DNA from: Streptosporangium carneum
GTDB lineage: Bacteria; Actinomycetota; Actinomycetes; Streptosporangiales; Streptosporangiaceae
Assembly (NCBI RefSeq): GCF_027922005.1
Contig: NZ_BSEV01000001.1
Location: 1,079,638 to 1,143,637 of the forward strand
DNA length: 64,000 nt
Reading direction: 5' to 3'
In this document: in pieces, positions 51,844 through 61,267 of the stretch
How the letters are laid out: each line of letters opens with the position of its first letter
How positions within the stretch are numbered: the stretch's first letter is position 1
Position numbers and translations under genes: made by a program
The notes under the pieces: model-generated
Databases searched by the model: none
What the model was told of the DNA's origin: nothing
The model's input: the letters and a program-made list of their open reading frames with translations, nothing else

Positions 51844-52638
51844 ATGGGCGGTCAGGTGCTTCGGCTACAGGACGTCACCGTCCGCAGGGACGGGGCGGCC
51901 CTGCTGCGGGACATCGACTGGACCGTTCACGAGGACGAGCGATGGGTCGTCATCGGTCCCAACGGCGCGGGCAAGACGACGCTGCTGCAGGTCGTCGGGG
52001 CGATGCTGTTCCCCACCGAGGGCGTCGTCGAGATCCTGGGCGAGCGGCTCGGCCAAAGTGACGTGTTCGACCTGCGACCCCGCATCGGCCTCGCGAGCGC
52101 CGCGCTCGCCGAGAAGGTGCCGCCGGAGGAGAAGGTCATCGACCTGGTGCTCACCGCCTCGTACGCGATCCTCGGCCGCTGGACGGAGGAGTACGACTCC
52201 AACGACGTCACCCGGGCCGTCGAGCTGATCGACCAGCTCGGCTGCGCCCACCTCATCCGCCGCCGGTTCAACACCCTGTCGGAGGGTGAGCGCAAGAGGG
52301 TGCAGATCGCCAGGGCGCTGATGCCCGACCCCGAGCTGCTGCTGCTCGACGAGCCTGCGGCGGGGCTTGACCTGGGAGGCAGGGAGGACCTGGTCCGCCG
52401 TCTCTCGACGCTCGCCCACGACCCGAAGGCGCCGACGATGGTGCTGGTCACCCATCACGTGGAGGAGGTGCCCAGCGGGTTCACCCACGCGCTGCTGCTG
52501 CGGCACGGCTCCGTGGTCGCCCAGGGGCCGATCGACCAGGTGATGACCGCGGAGAACCTTTCGCTCACATTTGCCGTTCCGCTCACCCTGGAACGCGGGC
52601 GCGACGCCCGCTGGTACGCCCGCGCGCACCAGTTCTGA
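51844..52638 (+). CDS. ABC transporter ATP-binding protein
   Basis: A 264-residue ABC ATPase. Walker A is GPNGAGKTTLLQ, the signature is LSEGERKRVQIARAL, Walker B is LLLLDEPAAGLDLGG, and the H-loop is VTHHVEEV. It resembles ModF/metal-type ATPases. No permease or binding protein is adjacent, so it may work with a distant membrane partner or have a non-transport role. It precedes the SPFH gene by 106 bp, as in related genomes. Confidence 0.9.
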   Translation: MGGQVLRLQDVTVRRDGAALLRDIDWTVHEDERWVVIGPNGAGKTTLLQVVGAMLFPTEGVVEILGERLGQSDVFDLRPRIGLASAALAEKVPPEEKVIDLVLTASYAILGRWTEEYDSNDVTRAVELIDQLGCAHLIRRRFNTLSEGERKRVQIARALMPDPELLLLDEPAAGLDLGGREDLVRRLSTLAHDPKAPTMVLVTHHVEEVPSGFTHALLLRHGSVVAQGPIDQVMTAENLSLTFAVPLTLERGRDARWYARAHQF

Positions 52639-52744
52639 AGGCGGTTCCGAAGCCTGTTTACGCTGTTCAGGGGTCGGTAACGAGAAAACCAAATACCATT
52701 CCGAACGACAGAGATCCACTTGACTCGACCGTCCGGAGTGGCTC

Positions 52745-53659
52745 ATGGAATCGTTTCTCGCCGCGCTCGCCGTGGTGGCTGTCGTCGGGTTCGCCTTGTT
52801 CCGGGCGATCCATATCATTCCGCAGGCCACCGCGGGGGTCGTGGAGCGACTGGGGCGCTACCACCGGACGCTCGCCCCCGGCCCCCACCTCGTGGTGCCC
52901 TTCGTCGACCGGCTCAAGCGGACCGTCGACCTGCGCGAGCAGGTCGTCTCCTTCCCCCCGCAGGCCGTGGTCACCTCGGACAACCTCGTCGTCTCCGTCG
53001 ACACGGTCGTCTACTTCCAGGTCGCCGACCCCCGGGCCGCCACCTACGAGATCTCCGACTTCCTGGCGGGGGTCGAGCAGCTCACCGTGACCACGCTGCG
53101 TAACGTGATCGGCGGCATGGACCTGGACCGGGCGCTTCTCTCGCGTGAGGAGATCAACGCCGAGCTGCGTGAGGCACTCGGCGGCGCGGAGAACTGGGGC
53201 GTCCAGATCAACCGGGTCAGGCTCAAGGCGGTCGAGCCGTCGGCCGCGGTCCAGGAGTCGATGGAGCGCCGGATGCGCGCCGACCGTGACAAGCAGGCCG
53301 CCGTGCTGGTGGCCGAGGGCCACAAGCAGGCGGCCATCCTCACCGCGGAGGGGCACAAGCAGGCCGCGGTGCTCAAGGCGCGCGGCGACGCGGAGGCCGT
53401 GGTGCTCAAGGCCCAGGCCGACGCCGAGGCCAAGGCGATGCGGGCGAAGGGCGAGGCGGACGCGATCGGCATGGTCTTCCGTGCGATCCACGAGGGCAAG
53501 CCGGATCAGCGGCTCCTGGCCTACCAGTACCTCAGGACGCTCCCCGAGATCGCCAAGGGCGACGCGAACAAGGTGTGGATCGTTCCATCGGAGATGGCCA
53601 AGGCGGTCGAGAGCCTCGGCGGCCTGTTCAACGGCAAGGAGACCCCCGCCGCCGACTAG
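52745..53659 (+). CDS. SPFH/stomatin-like (paraslipin) membrane protein
   Basis: A 304-residue SPFH-domain protein. An N-terminal membrane hairpin (about 3-25) is followed by the SPFH core (VERLGRYHRTLAPGPHLVVP and the SREEINAELREAL region). A charged coiled coil follows in which the motif AEGHKQAA(V/I)L is repeated. Such proteins form ring-like scaffolds in membranes. Family members often pair with an NfeD protein and an ABC ATPase; the ATPase is upstream, but no NfeD gene is seen. Confidence 0.93.
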   Translation: MESFLAALAVVAVVGFALFRAIHIIPQATAGVVERLGRYHRTLAPGPHLVVPFVDRLKRTVDLREQVVSFPPQAVVTSDNLVVSVDTVVYFQVADPRAATYEISDFLAGVEQLTVTTLRNVIGGMDLDRALLSREEINAELREALGGAENWGVQINRVRLKAVEPSAAVQESMERRMRADRDKQAAVLVAEGHKQAAILTAEGHKQAAVLKARGDAEAVVLKAQADAEAKAMRAKGEADAIGMVFRAIHEGKPDQRLLAYQYLRTLPEIAKGDANKVWIVPSEMAKAVESLGGLFNGKETPAAD

Positions 53660-53735
53660 GTCGTGCCCGCCTCCTAGCATCCGGTGAGTGCCGTGCACCG
53701 TTCACGGGCGCGAGCCGTACGAGCTAGGGAGGGGC

Positions 53736-54491
53736 ATGACGCCGTGGGAGGCGGTCGCGGTCTTCGCGGCCGGAGTCGGGGCCGGGGGCATCAACGCCGT
53801 CGTCGGGTCGGGGTCGTTGCTGACGTTCCCGACGATGGTCGCGGTGGGGATGCCGCCGATCGTCGCCAACGTCTCCAACAACATCGGCCTGGTTCCCGGG
53901 TCGCTGACCAGCGCGATCGGCTATCGCGCCGAGCTCAAGGGACAGCGCGCCCGGCTGATCCGGCTGGGGGTCGGGTCCGTCCTGGGCTCGCTGATCGGCG
54001 GCCTGCTGCTGCTGTACCTCCCCGCCAGGACGTTCAACGTGGTGGTTCCCGTCCTGATCGGCCTGTCGTGCGTGCTGGTGGTGATCCAGCCCAGGCTCAA
54101 CAGATGGCTCAGTGCCCGGCGAGAGAGCGCTCACCCGCACGGCGGCCCGTGGCTCTGGCTCGGGGTGCTCAGTGCGGGAGTCTACGGCGGTTACTTCGGC
54201 GCGGCCCAGGGAGTGCTGCTCATCGGGCTGCTCGGCAGCGTCCTGGACGAGGACCTGCAGCGGGTCAACGCCGCGAAGAACGTGCTCGCGCTGCTGGTCA
54301 ACGGCACCGCGGCGGTGCTGTTCGTCATCGTCGCCGAGGTCGACTGGCGAGGGGTCGCGCTGGTCGCGCTCGGCGCCACGATCGGCGGTTTCTTCGGGGC
54401 GAGGTTCGGCAGGAAGCTGCCCGCCCCGGTGCTGCGGGGGATCATCGTCTGCGTCGGCGTTGTGGCGATGGTCAAGCTGATATACGCCTAA
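53736..54491 (+). CDS. TSUP (TauE/SafE) family permease
   Basis: A 251-residue membrane protein with about eight helices of the TauE/SafE family, which exports sulfonates or sulfite-like anions. GGINAVVGSGSLLTFP (residues 17-32) and GGYFGAAQGVLLIGLLG in the second half are the family's internal repeats. ATG 53736 has GGGAGGGG upstream. Confidence 0.9.
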   Translation: MTPWEAVAVFAAGVGAGGINAVVGSGSLLTFPTMVAVGMPPIVANVSNNIGLVPGSLTSAIGYRAELKGQRARLIRLGVGSVLGSLIGGLLLLYLPARTFNVVVPVLIGLSCVLVVIQPRLNRWLSARRESAHPHGGPWLWLGVLSAGVYGGYFGAAQGVLLIGLLGSVLDEDLQRVNAAKNVLALLVNGTAAVLFVIVAEVDWRGVALVALGATIGGFFGARFGRKLPAPVLRGIIVCVGVVAMVKLIYA

Positions 54492-54520
54492 ATTCTCCCG
54501 GTTTTGGGCATAAAGCAGAC

Positions 54521-54748
54521 ATGAAGGGCGACAGGGTAGAGATCGTCATCGATGCAGGCGACAGCTCGCGTACCTACGAAGTCGTCGCCACCAGGGCGGG
54601 CCGCCGGGTGGAGGTGGCGAACCGCCGAGGTGGCGTGGTCGAGGTGAGCGAGGTCACCCGGAGCGGTACGGCGGTGCGCACCGCCCGCTTCATGTCCAGC
54701 CGGATCCTCGCCCTGGTCGAGCACCCCGCGGACGGCAAGCCCGACTGA
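54521..54748 (+). CDS. small conserved actinobacterial protein
   Basis: A 75-residue, beta-rich protein (KGDRVEIVIDAGDSSRTYEV) of unknown function with no signal peptide. It begins 30 bp after the TSUP stop. The spacing, start context and conservation-like pattern of charged and hydrophobic residues suggest a real gene. Similar small proteins occur in other actinomycetes. Confidence 0.7.
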   Translation: MKGDRVEIVIDAGDSSRTYEVVATRAGRRVEVANRRGGVVEVSEVTRSGTAVRTARFMSSRILALVEHPADGKPD

Positions 54749-54810
54749 GCGGGCTCGGCCGGGCGGACAGGCCGGTCCGGTGGATCCGGCGAGGGCCGGA
54801 CGCGGACCGG

Positions 54811-55722
54811 TCAGATGGGGGCGGGACGGACCTGGAGCACGCCGTCGCGGCGGATCCGGGTCTCGAAGTACGGCTGCGGCGCCGTGGCCGGGCCGTGCGC
54901 GACCGTGCCGTCCGTCAGGCGGAAGGCGCTGCCGTGCCACGGGCACACCACGCAGGCGGTGCCGCGGTCGGAGACCAGTTGCCCCTGGTGCAGCGGTCCC
55001 GCCAGGTGGGAGCAGTGGTCGGCGAGCACGGTGACGCCCTCGCCCATCCTCAGCACGAACAGGTCGATGTAGCCGAGCCGTCTGGCCACGGGGCGCCCGT
55101 CCGGCAGGTCCTTGAGTTCGCACAGGTCGTGCCAGCCCAGCGGGACCAGGTGGGCGACCGACTCCGCGTGGTTGGCCCCCGCGGCCTGCCGGTAGGCCAG
55201 GTGGCCTCCGAGGTAGCCGCCGGCGCCCGCCGCCCCCAGCCCGGCGAAGGCCAGCATCCTGCCGCGTCTTTCGTCCCCGGAGAGCCTGAGGGCCAGGGAG
55301 CCGGCGTACAGCCCGAGAGCGGCGAGGTTGGCGATCGCGTGCACGAAGCCCACCCGCTGCTGCTCCCGGTGCAGCGCCGACCAGTCGGTGATCCCGGCCG
55401 CGGCCGTGGGAATCGCTCCCGCGATGCCCGTCGCGAGCACCGCCCGCGCCGCGCGGGGGTCGGCCCCGGCCAGGTCGAGCACCGCGGTCGCCAGCCAGCA
55501 GCCCAGGCTGAGGTCGGTGAGCGGGGGGTGGAGCGGCTTGCCGGTCGGCACCCCGTGCAACAGGTCGCGAAGCCATCCCGGACCGATGCGTCGGCGTACG
55601 GCCTTGGCCAGCACCCGGATCGGTCTGTCCATCCTCTCCGATCGCTCGATCCGCCCTGCGACGTCGACCGGGGGTACGAGATGCCTGAAGCTTCGGCGCT
55701 TCGTTTTGACTGTTTCCTTCAC
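54811..55722 (-). CDS. Rieske-type protein with N-terminal DUF2231 membrane domain
   Basis: A 303-residue fusion. The first about 170 residues have several hydrophobic helices with the DUF2231 pattern (LHPPLTDLSLGCWLATAVLD). The C-terminal Rieske domain has the two ligand pairs CSHLAG and CPWHGSAF, which bind a [2Fe-2S] cluster. Such fusions probably pass electrons at the membrane, with an unknown partner. ATG 55722 is the start. Confidence 0.9.
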   Translation of the reverse strand: MKETVKTKRRSFRHLVPPVDVAGRIERSERMDRPIRVLAKAVRRRIGPGWLRDLLHGVPTGKPLHPPLTDLSLGCWLATAVLDLAGADPRAARAVLATGIAGAIPTAAAGITDWSALHREQQRVGFVHAIANLAALGLYAGSLALRLSGDERRGRMLAFAGLGAAGAGGYLGGHLAYRQAAGANHAESVAHLVPLGWHDLCELKDLPDGRPVARRLGYIDLFVLRMGEGVTVLADHCSHLAGPLHQGQLVSDRGTACVVCPWHGSAFRLTDGTVAHGPATAPQPYFETRIRRDGVLQVRPAPI

Positions 55723-55767
55723 GATCGCCCCCTTCTCAACCCAGTAGGGACCTACCCGGGAACCGCG

Positions 55768-56373
55768 TCATGCACGCGCCAGGTGCCCCCGGCTGACGGA
55801 GAGCTCGATGATCTCGGTGGCGTAGGAGCCGAGCGTCGGCGACCCCTCCTCGATGATCTTCACCTTCTCCAGGACCTGTTCGGCCGTCACCTTGTACAGC
55901 GACCAGGTGCCGCCCTCGTTGTGGTGGTTGGCCATGATCGGCGCGATCCTGTCGAGGGCCTTGGCGAAGCGGGCCTCCGGGGTCTTGCGCTCCTCGAACT
56001 CGTCCCACAGCGCGCGAAGCCGCGTCGCCTGGTCCTCGGGAAGCAGCCCGAAGATCCGGTCGGCGGCCTTGCGCTCGATGCCGAGCTGCGCCTCGACGGC
56101 TCCGGCGTCGTAGATGAACGTGTCTCCGGCGTCGATCTCGACGATGTCGTGGACGAGCAGCATCGCGACGACCCTGTCCAGGTCGGTTCCGGGCGGGGCG
56201 TGCTCGGCCAGGATCATCGCCAGCATGCCCACATACCACGAGTGCTCGGCGTCGTTCTCCCGCCGGGATCCGTCCATGAGGGTGTTGCGGCGGACGACGC
56301 GTCTGAGCTTGTCGATCTCCATGGCGAAGGCGAGCTGGGCGTGGAGGCGGTCCTGTTCTGGAGGGGTGGTCAC
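55768..56373 (-). CDS. HD-domain hydrolase (HDDC2/YfbR-like)
   Basis: A 201-residue HD-fold metal-dependent hydrolase. The metal ligands are visible in NDAEHSWYVGMLA, LLVHDIVEIDAGD and the later aspartate in AKALDRIAPI. Close relatives are 5'-deoxynucleotidases (YfbR/HDDC2). It is 45 bp upstream of the Rieske gene on the same strand. Confidence 0.9.
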   Translation of the reverse strand: MTTPPEQDRLHAQLAFAMEIDKLRRVVRRNTLMDGSRRENDAEHSWYVGMLAMILAEHAPPGTDLDRVVAMLLVHDIVEIDAGDTFIYDAGAVEAQLGIERKAADRIFGLLPEDQATRLRALWDEFEERKTPEARFAKALDRIAPIMANHHNEGGTWSLYKVTAEQVLEKVKIIEEGSPTLGSYATEIIELSVSRGHLARA

Positions 56374-56572
56374 CTGGGCAAGCCTAATGCGCGCCGATCC
56401 CCGTTTTTCGAACGGTCAGGCAATAACGGGAGACTGAGCGTGACGACAACCCCGTTGAACACGGGATTTTCCGGAGAGAGGCCGGTCGCTGAACGTCGTC
56501 AGCGTGTTGGCGTCCCGCTCCCGCCGCCCGGACCCGTGGCGGTGGTCCGGGCGCGGGCCGACGGGGGCGGCG

Positions 56573-56615
56573 GACCGTGCCCGGAGCCGCGGAGGCCGCG
56601 GCTCCGGGCACGGTC
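56573..56615. terminator. 20-bp perfect hairpin after the catalase gene
   Basis: A perfect 20-bp stem (GACCGTGCCCGGAGCCGCGG and its complement) with an AGG loop lies 18 bp after the catalase stop on the minus strand. It is the longest hairpin stem seen in the window. It lacks a T-run but is an obvious transcript end. Confidence 0.8.
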
Positions 56616-56633
56616 AGGATGGCTGCCGGGCGG

Positions 56634-58085
56634 TTACTGGGCGATTCCGAGGCCCTGGGCGACGCCCTGGCCGAGATCCTTGTGGATGTTGGTCCAGTAC
56701 TCCACGACGCGCTGCTTCGTCTCCGCCGTCACCTCGGGGGCCGAGGCGTGGCCGACGACGTTGCTCACCAGGTGCGAGCGGTCGGTGTCGGACAGGACGT
56801 TCTCCCACAGGGCGCGCGGCTGGACGTAGTCGTCGTCCTCGCGGTGCAGGGTGTAGGCGGAACGGATGATCTCTCCGGTCACCTGGTACTCCTCACCCCT
56901 GAACAGCGCCGGGTCGGCGGCGGGGCCGCCGACGGTGTTCGGGGCGTAGACCGGGTCGGAGGGGTTGACGAAGGTCATCTGGCCGTCCTTGTTGTAGCTG
57001 TGGACGGGCGACAGCGGCCGGTTGATCGGCAGCTGCAGGTAGTTGGCGCCGATGCGGTAGCGGTGGGCGTCGGGGTAGGAGAACAGGCGGCCCTGGAGCA
57101 TCTTGTCCGGGGACGGGCCGATGCCGGGCACCAGGTTGGCGGGCTCGAAGCTCGCCTGCTCGACCTCGGCGAAGTAGTTCTCCGGGTTCCGGTTCAGGAC
57201 GAACTTGCCGATCGTGATCTCGGGGTAGTCGGCGTGCGGCCACACCTTGGTCAGGTCGAACGGGTTGAACCGGTAGTCGGCGGCGTCCTCGAACGGCATG
57301 ATCTGCACGTTCACGGTCCAGGACGGGTGGTCGCCGTTCTTGATCGCGGTGTGCAGGTCGCGGATGTGGTAGTCCGCGTCCTGGGCGATGACCGCCCCCG
57401 CCTCGGCGTCGGTGAAGTTCTTGATGCCCTGGTCGGTCTTGAAGTGGTACTTGATCCAGAACTTCTCGCCCGCGGCGTTGTACCACAGGAAGGTGTGCGA
57501 GCCGAAGCCGTGCACGTGACGCCAGGACGCCGGGGTGCCGCGGTCGGTCATCAGGAAGGTGACCTGGTGGGCGGTCTCGGGCGAGAGCGTCCAGAAGTCC
57601 CATTGCATGTTGTGGTCGCGCAGGTTGGTGTCCGCGCGGCGCTTCTGGCTGTGGATGAAGTCGGAGAACTTCTGCGGGTCCCGGATGAAGAAGATCGGCG
57701 TGTTGTTGCCGACGATGTCGTAGTTGCCCTCTTCGGTGTAGAACTTGATCGCGAAGCCGCGCGGGTCACGTTGCGTGTCCGGGCTGCCGAGCTCGCCGGC
57801 GACGGAGGAGAAGCGCAGGAAGAGCGGAGTCTCCTTGCCCTTCTGGAACAGCCCCGCCTTGGTGAACTGGCTGACGTCCTCGGTGATCTGGAGAATGCCG
57901 TGCGCGCCGCCGCCCTTGGCGTGGACCACGCGCTCGGGCACACGCTCCCGGTTGAAGTGGGCCATCTTCTGGATCAGATAGTGGTCCTGCAGCAGCAGGG
58001 GCCCGTTCGGTCCGACCGACTGGGAGTGCTCGTCACTGGGGGCGGGAATTCCGGCGTCGGTCGTGGTGGTGGGCCTGGTGCTCAT
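56634..58085 (-). CDS. monofunctional haem catalase
   Basis: A 483-residue haem catalase that destroys hydrogen peroxide. The catalytic histidine is His55 in PERVVHAKGGG, the distal asparagine is in VGNNTPIFFIRDP, and the haem-ligand tyrosine is in GRLFSYPDAHRYR. ATG 58085 has GGAGGA 7 bp upstream. It follows a Fur-family gene by 22 bp and is surely controlled by it, like the CatR-CatA pair of Streptomyces. Confidence 0.97.
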   Translation of the reverse strand: MSTRPTTTTDAGIPAPSDEHSQSVGPNGPLLLQDHYLIQKMAHFNRERVPERVVHAKGGGAHGILQITEDVSQFTKAGLFQKGKETPLFLRFSSVAGELGSPDTQRDPRGFAIKFYTEEGNYDIVGNNTPIFFIRDPQKFSDFIHSQKRRADTNLRDHNMQWDFWTLSPETAHQVTFLMTDRGTPASWRHVHGFGSHTFLWYNAAGEKFWIKYHFKTDQGIKNFTDAEAGAVIAQDADYHIRDLHTAIKNGDHPSWTVNVQIMPFEDAADYRFNPFDLTKVWPHADYPEITIGKFVLNRNPENYFAEVEQASFEPANLVPGIGPSPDKMLQGRLFSYPDAHRYRIGANYLQLPINRPLSPVHSYNKDGQMTFVNPSDPVYAPNTVGGPAADPALFRGEEYQVTGEIIRSAYTLHREDDDYVQPRALWENVLSDTDRSHLVSNVVGHASAPEVTAETKQRVVEYWTNIHKDLGQGVAQGLGIAQ

Positions 58086-58107
58086 GAATCGGTCCTCCGG
58101 GGTCTCT

Positions 58108-58527
58108 TCATCGAGTTTCATCGGAACGACAGTCAGGACACATGCCCCAGTAGATGACGTCCGCCTCGTCGACCAGATATCCGGCGTCGGAGACGGGGTC
58201 GAGGCAGGGGGCGTGTCCAACGGCGCAATCGACGTCCGTGACCCGTCCGCACTGTCTGCAGACGAGGTGGTGATGGTTGTCACCGACCCGCGTCTCGTAT
58301 CGGGCGGGACTGCCCGCGGGTTCGATCCGCCGCAGCAGCCCGCCTCTGTGCAGCGCGTGCAGAGAGTCGTAGACGGCTTGCAAGGAGACATGGCCGACCC
58401 GTTCCCGCACGCCACGGTGGACGGCGTCCACGTCCAGGTGGTCGCCTTCCCGCACGGTCTGCATGATCGCCAGTCGTGCCGCGGTCACCCGCAGTCCTGC
58501 CTGGCGGAGCCGGTCATCGTCCTCCAT
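58108..58527 (-). CDS. Fur-family peroxide-sensing repressor (CatR/FurA-like)
   Basis: A 139-residue Fur-family regulator. The helix-turn-helix region (HVSLQAVYDSLHALHRGGLL) is followed by NHHHLVCRQCGRVTDVDC, containing a CxxC zinc motif, and a second pair in GMCPDCR. Two histidine-rich motifs fit the metal site that responds to peroxide. ATG 58527 or GTG 58533 is the start; almost no leader follows the operator. It is the first gene of the catalase operon. Confidence 0.93.
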   Translation of the reverse strand: MEDDDRLRQAGLRVTAARLAIMQTVREGDHLDVDAVHRGVRERVGHVSLQAVYDSLHALHRGGLLRRIEPAGSPARYETRVGDNHHHLVCRQCGRVTDVDCAVGHAPCLDPVSDAGYLVDEADVIYWGMCPDCRSDETR

Positions 58528-58551
58528 GAGCACACGTTATGCACCAAACCG

Positions 58552-58577
58552 GAATCATTCAAGTATTTGAGTCATCC
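58552..58577. promoter_or_regulatory. Fur/CatR-type operator
   Basis: An imperfect palindrome centred on ATTCAA-GTAT-TTGAGT, with TCATTCAAG on one side and TTTGAGTCATC on the other, lies 25-50 bp upstream of the Fur gene. The sequence resembles actinobacterial FurA/CatR boxes. Autorepression of the Fur-catalase operon is inferred. Confidence 0.7.
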
Positions 58578-58650
58578 AACTCTGTTCGGCCAACTCTCCA
58601 CGGCGGGGCTGTTCCGCGCATCGCGGGTGGGATGGCATCCTCGGATAGCG

Positions 58651-59760
58651 ATGGACACGTATATCCCCCGCCGCCTCGCCGCGGCCGCGCTCCTCACCGC
58701 CTCCGCCCTCCTCGGCGCCGCCTGCTCGGCGGCGGAGTCCGCGACTCCCGCGGCCTCAGGGACCACGCCCGACGTCGTCGAGAAGCCGACCGCCTCGAGT
58801 TCGGCGAAGCCCACCAGGGAACGCAAGCCGTACACCATCTCCTTCGGCGGCGACGTGCACTTCGAAGGGGTGCTGCGCACCAGGCTCAACGCCGACCCGA
58901 AGACCGCGCTCGGCCCGATCGCCAAGGTGCTCAGCCGTTCCGACATCGCGATGGTGAACCTCGAGACCGCGATCACCACCGGCGGCACCCCGGCTCCCGG
59001 CAAGCAGTACACCTTCAGGGCGCCCGCCTCGGCGCTGACCGCGCTGAAGGCGGCGGGGGTCGACGTCGCGTCCATGGCGAACAACCACGGCATGGACTAC
59101 ATGCAGGGAGGGCTGACCGACTCCCTGGCCGCGATCAAGCGCTCGAGGTTCCCGGTCGTGGGCATCGGCGCGAACGAGGACGAGGCGTACCGGCCGTGGC
59201 GGACGACGGTGAACGGCAACCGCGTCGCCGTCATCGGCGCCACCCAGGTGCTCGACGCCGAGTTCATCCAGGCCTGGACCGCCACGGACGGCAAGGGCGG
59301 TCTCGCCTCCGCGAAGAACGAGGCGAGGCTCCTGCAGGAGGTGCGCAGGGCGCGTAAGAACTCCGACACGGTGATCGTCCACCTGCACTGGGGCACCGAG
59401 CTGCAGAAGTGCCCCAACGAGGCGCAGCGTTCCCTGGCGCCCAAGCTGGTCGCCGCGGGCGCCGACGTCGTCGTGGGCGGCCACGCGCACATCCTGCTCG
59501 GCAGCGGCTACCTCAAGAACGGTTACGTCAGCTACGGCATGGGCAACTTCGTCTTCTACAACTGGGGCCCGGAGACCGGCAGGACGGGTGTCCTCACCCT
59601 GACGATCAACGGACGCCAGGTGCTCAAGGACCGCTGGACCCCCGCCACCATCCAGGGCGGAGTGCCGGTTCCGCTGACCGGGGCGGCGGGCCAGCAGGCC
59701 GTGGCGAGCTGGAAGGCGCTGCGCGGTTGCGCGGGCCTGACGGCGACCTCGAACAGCTGA
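58651..59760 (+). CDS. CapA-family (PGA_cap) lipoprotein-like protein
   Basis: A 369-residue exported protein with an N-terminal hydrophobic signal and Cys near residue 25 (LLGAACSAAE, a weak lipobox), then a Ser/Thr/Ala linker and the PGA_cap metallophosphatase-like domain. Motifs ISFGGDVHFEG, VNLETAIT, ANNHGMDY and GGHAHILLG match the calcineurin-like CapA fold. In Bacillus, CapA anchors poly-gamma-glutamate capsule; here its role is unknown, and no capBC genes are seen. Confidence 0.88.
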   Translation: MDTYIPRRLAAAALLTASALLGAACSAAESATPAASGTTPDVVEKPTASSSAKPTRERKPYTISFGGDVHFEGVLRTRLNADPKTALGPIAKVLSRSDIAMVNLETAITTGGTPAPGKQYTFRAPASALTALKAAGVDVASMANNHGMDYMQGGLTDSLAAIKRSRFPVVGIGANEDEAYRPWRTTVNGNRVAVIGATQVLDAEFIQAWTATDGKGGLASAKNEARLLQEVRRARKNSDTVIVHLHWGTELQKCPNEAQRSLAPKLVAAGADVVVGGHAHILLGSGYLKNGYVSYGMGNFVFYNWGPETGRTGVLTLTINGRQVLKDRWTPATIQGGVPVPLTGAAGQQAVASWKALRGCAGLTATSNS

Positions 59761-59839
59761 CGACCGGTCTGGCAGGGAAAATCAGGCGATTGACACAGAG
59801 GGCCTGACCGGGAGGGGGTCGGGCGGGCAATATGGGTGC

Positions 59840-60484
59840 GTGACCATGCCTGCTGAGGAGCCGGGTGAAGCTCCGCTGCGGCGTCAGCCGACCCAGCGAC
59901 GCAGCGCGCGCCGTGTGGAGAGGATGCTCGACGCCTGTGCCGACCTGCTGGACGAGATCGGTTATGAGGCGCTGTCCACCACCAGGATCGCCGAACGCGC
60001 GGGTGTCGCGATCGGCTCGATCTACCAGTTCTTCCCCGACAAACGGGCCATCACCCAGGCGGTGACCAGGCGTCATGTCGAGCAGTTCGTCTCCCGGGTC
60101 GGAAGGCGTTTCCTGTCCGAGGACTACGGGGGCTGGTGGGACGCGGTCGACGCGATCATCGACGAGTACGTCGACATGCACAGGACCGTTCCAGGTTTCC
60201 GCGTCCTGCACTTCGGCGACGTGGTCGGCCTCGACCTGCTCGACGGGGCGTCCGACAACAACACGGTGATCGCGGGCAGGCTGCGCGGGCTCCTGCTCCA
60301 GGAGTACGGCCTGACGGACAGCGAGGAGCTCGACCTGGCCATCCTCGTCGCTGTCGAGGCGGGCGACGCGGTCCTCAAACTGGCCTTCCGGCGCGATCCC
60401 GAGGGCGCCCCCGAGATCGTGGCCGAGGCGAAGCGCCTGGTCAGGGGTTACCTGAACCGTCAGTTCTCCGGAGCCTCCGCCTGA
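59840..60484 (+). CDS. TetR-family transcription regulator
   Basis: A 214-residue TetR regulator. The helix-turn-helix TTRIAERAGVAIGSIYQFFPDK lies at about 47-68, and a C-terminal all-helical effector domain follows. The frame starts at GTG 59840, with ATG 59846 as an alternative. The target is not clear. Its last 25 bp overlap the convergent membrane-protein gene. Confidence 0.88.
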   Translation: MTMPAEEPGEAPLRRQPTQRRSARRVERMLDACADLLDEIGYEALSTTRIAERAGVAIGSIYQFFPDKRAITQAVTRRHVEQFVSRVGRRFLSEDYGGWWDAVDAIIDEYVDMHRTVPGFRVLHFGDVVGLDLLDGASDNNTVIAGRLRGLLLQEYGLTDSEELDLAILVAVEAGDAVLKLAFRRDPEGAPEIVAEAKRLVRGYLNRQFSGASA

Positions 60485-61095
60485 GAGGGGGCGGAGGGCT
60501 CCTCGTTCTCCACGGTGTCGTCCGCGGTGTCCTCCGCGGACCGCCGGGAGGAGGGGGACGACTCCCCCGACGCCGCGCACCCGGAGGCGGTCCGCTCCCG
60601 GTGCTCCCTGTGCCTGCGCCTGTGCTCGCGGTCGGCGGCCTGGGAACGTTCCCCGCTCGCCGCCCGACCGGCTCCCTCCGCCACGGGGGCCGGTTCGGAG
60701 GCGGGCTCGCCCGGGGCGGCTCCGGCCCGCGGGAGGCCGGCGGGATCACGGTGCATGGCCTCGCTCCGCGGGGGATCGGAGAGCGTGGGGGCCAGGGCCG
60801 CCGCCCTGGGCTCCCTCCTGGACCCCGGCCGGGACTGCGGCGTGATGTCACAGGGGACCACGCCCGGCACGGCGACCGTCTCGCCCTGCGCCTGCTCCGC
60901 TTCCACGGTCGGCGCTTCCACGGTCGGCGCGGTGAGCCGTTCCTGACGTATCCGGCTCTCCAGCGAGACGAGTTCGCGGTGTGCGCGCTCGACGGCGTCC
61001 ATCCTCGCGGAGAGGTAGCCGGCGCATCCCGGGACGACCACGGAGAGGCCCGTCAGGAGGGTCAGCGTGAAGGTCGTCTGCTTGGACATGCCCAT
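60460..61095 (-). CDS. membrane-anchored low-complexity protein
   Basis: A 211-residue protein. An N-terminal hydrophobic segment (TFTLTLLTGLSVVVPGCAGYL) is followed by a short coiled coil (MDAVERAHRELVSLESRIRQ) with a directly repeated APTVEAPTVEA, then a long Ala/Glu/Arg-rich disordered tail. GGAGG lies 7 bp before ATG 61095. It overlaps the 3' end of the TetR gene by 25 bp. Function unknown. Confidence 0.65.
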   Translation of the reverse strand: MGMSKQTTFTLTLLTGLSVVVPGCAGYLSARMDAVERAHRELVSLESRIRQERLTAPTVEAPTVEAEQAQGETVAVPGVVPCDITPQSRPGSRREPRAAALAPTLSDPPRSEAMHRDPAGLPRAGAAPGEPASEPAPVAEGAGRAASGERSQAADREHRRRHREHRERTASGCAASGESSPSSRRSAEDTADDTVENEEPSAPSQAEAPEN

Positions 61096-61267
61096 CGCAG
61101 CCCCTCCAAACATAACGCTCCACGAGCAGGAGACGCCTGCCATATGCCCGCTTTCCTGGCGAAACACGCTCTTCGCAATCAATCGTTTACATGGGGTTGC
61201 GCAAGGAATACCTGTCGTTGTGGGGACGAAACCGAGCGGCGCTCGCTACTCTCGCGATGTGGCGCAT

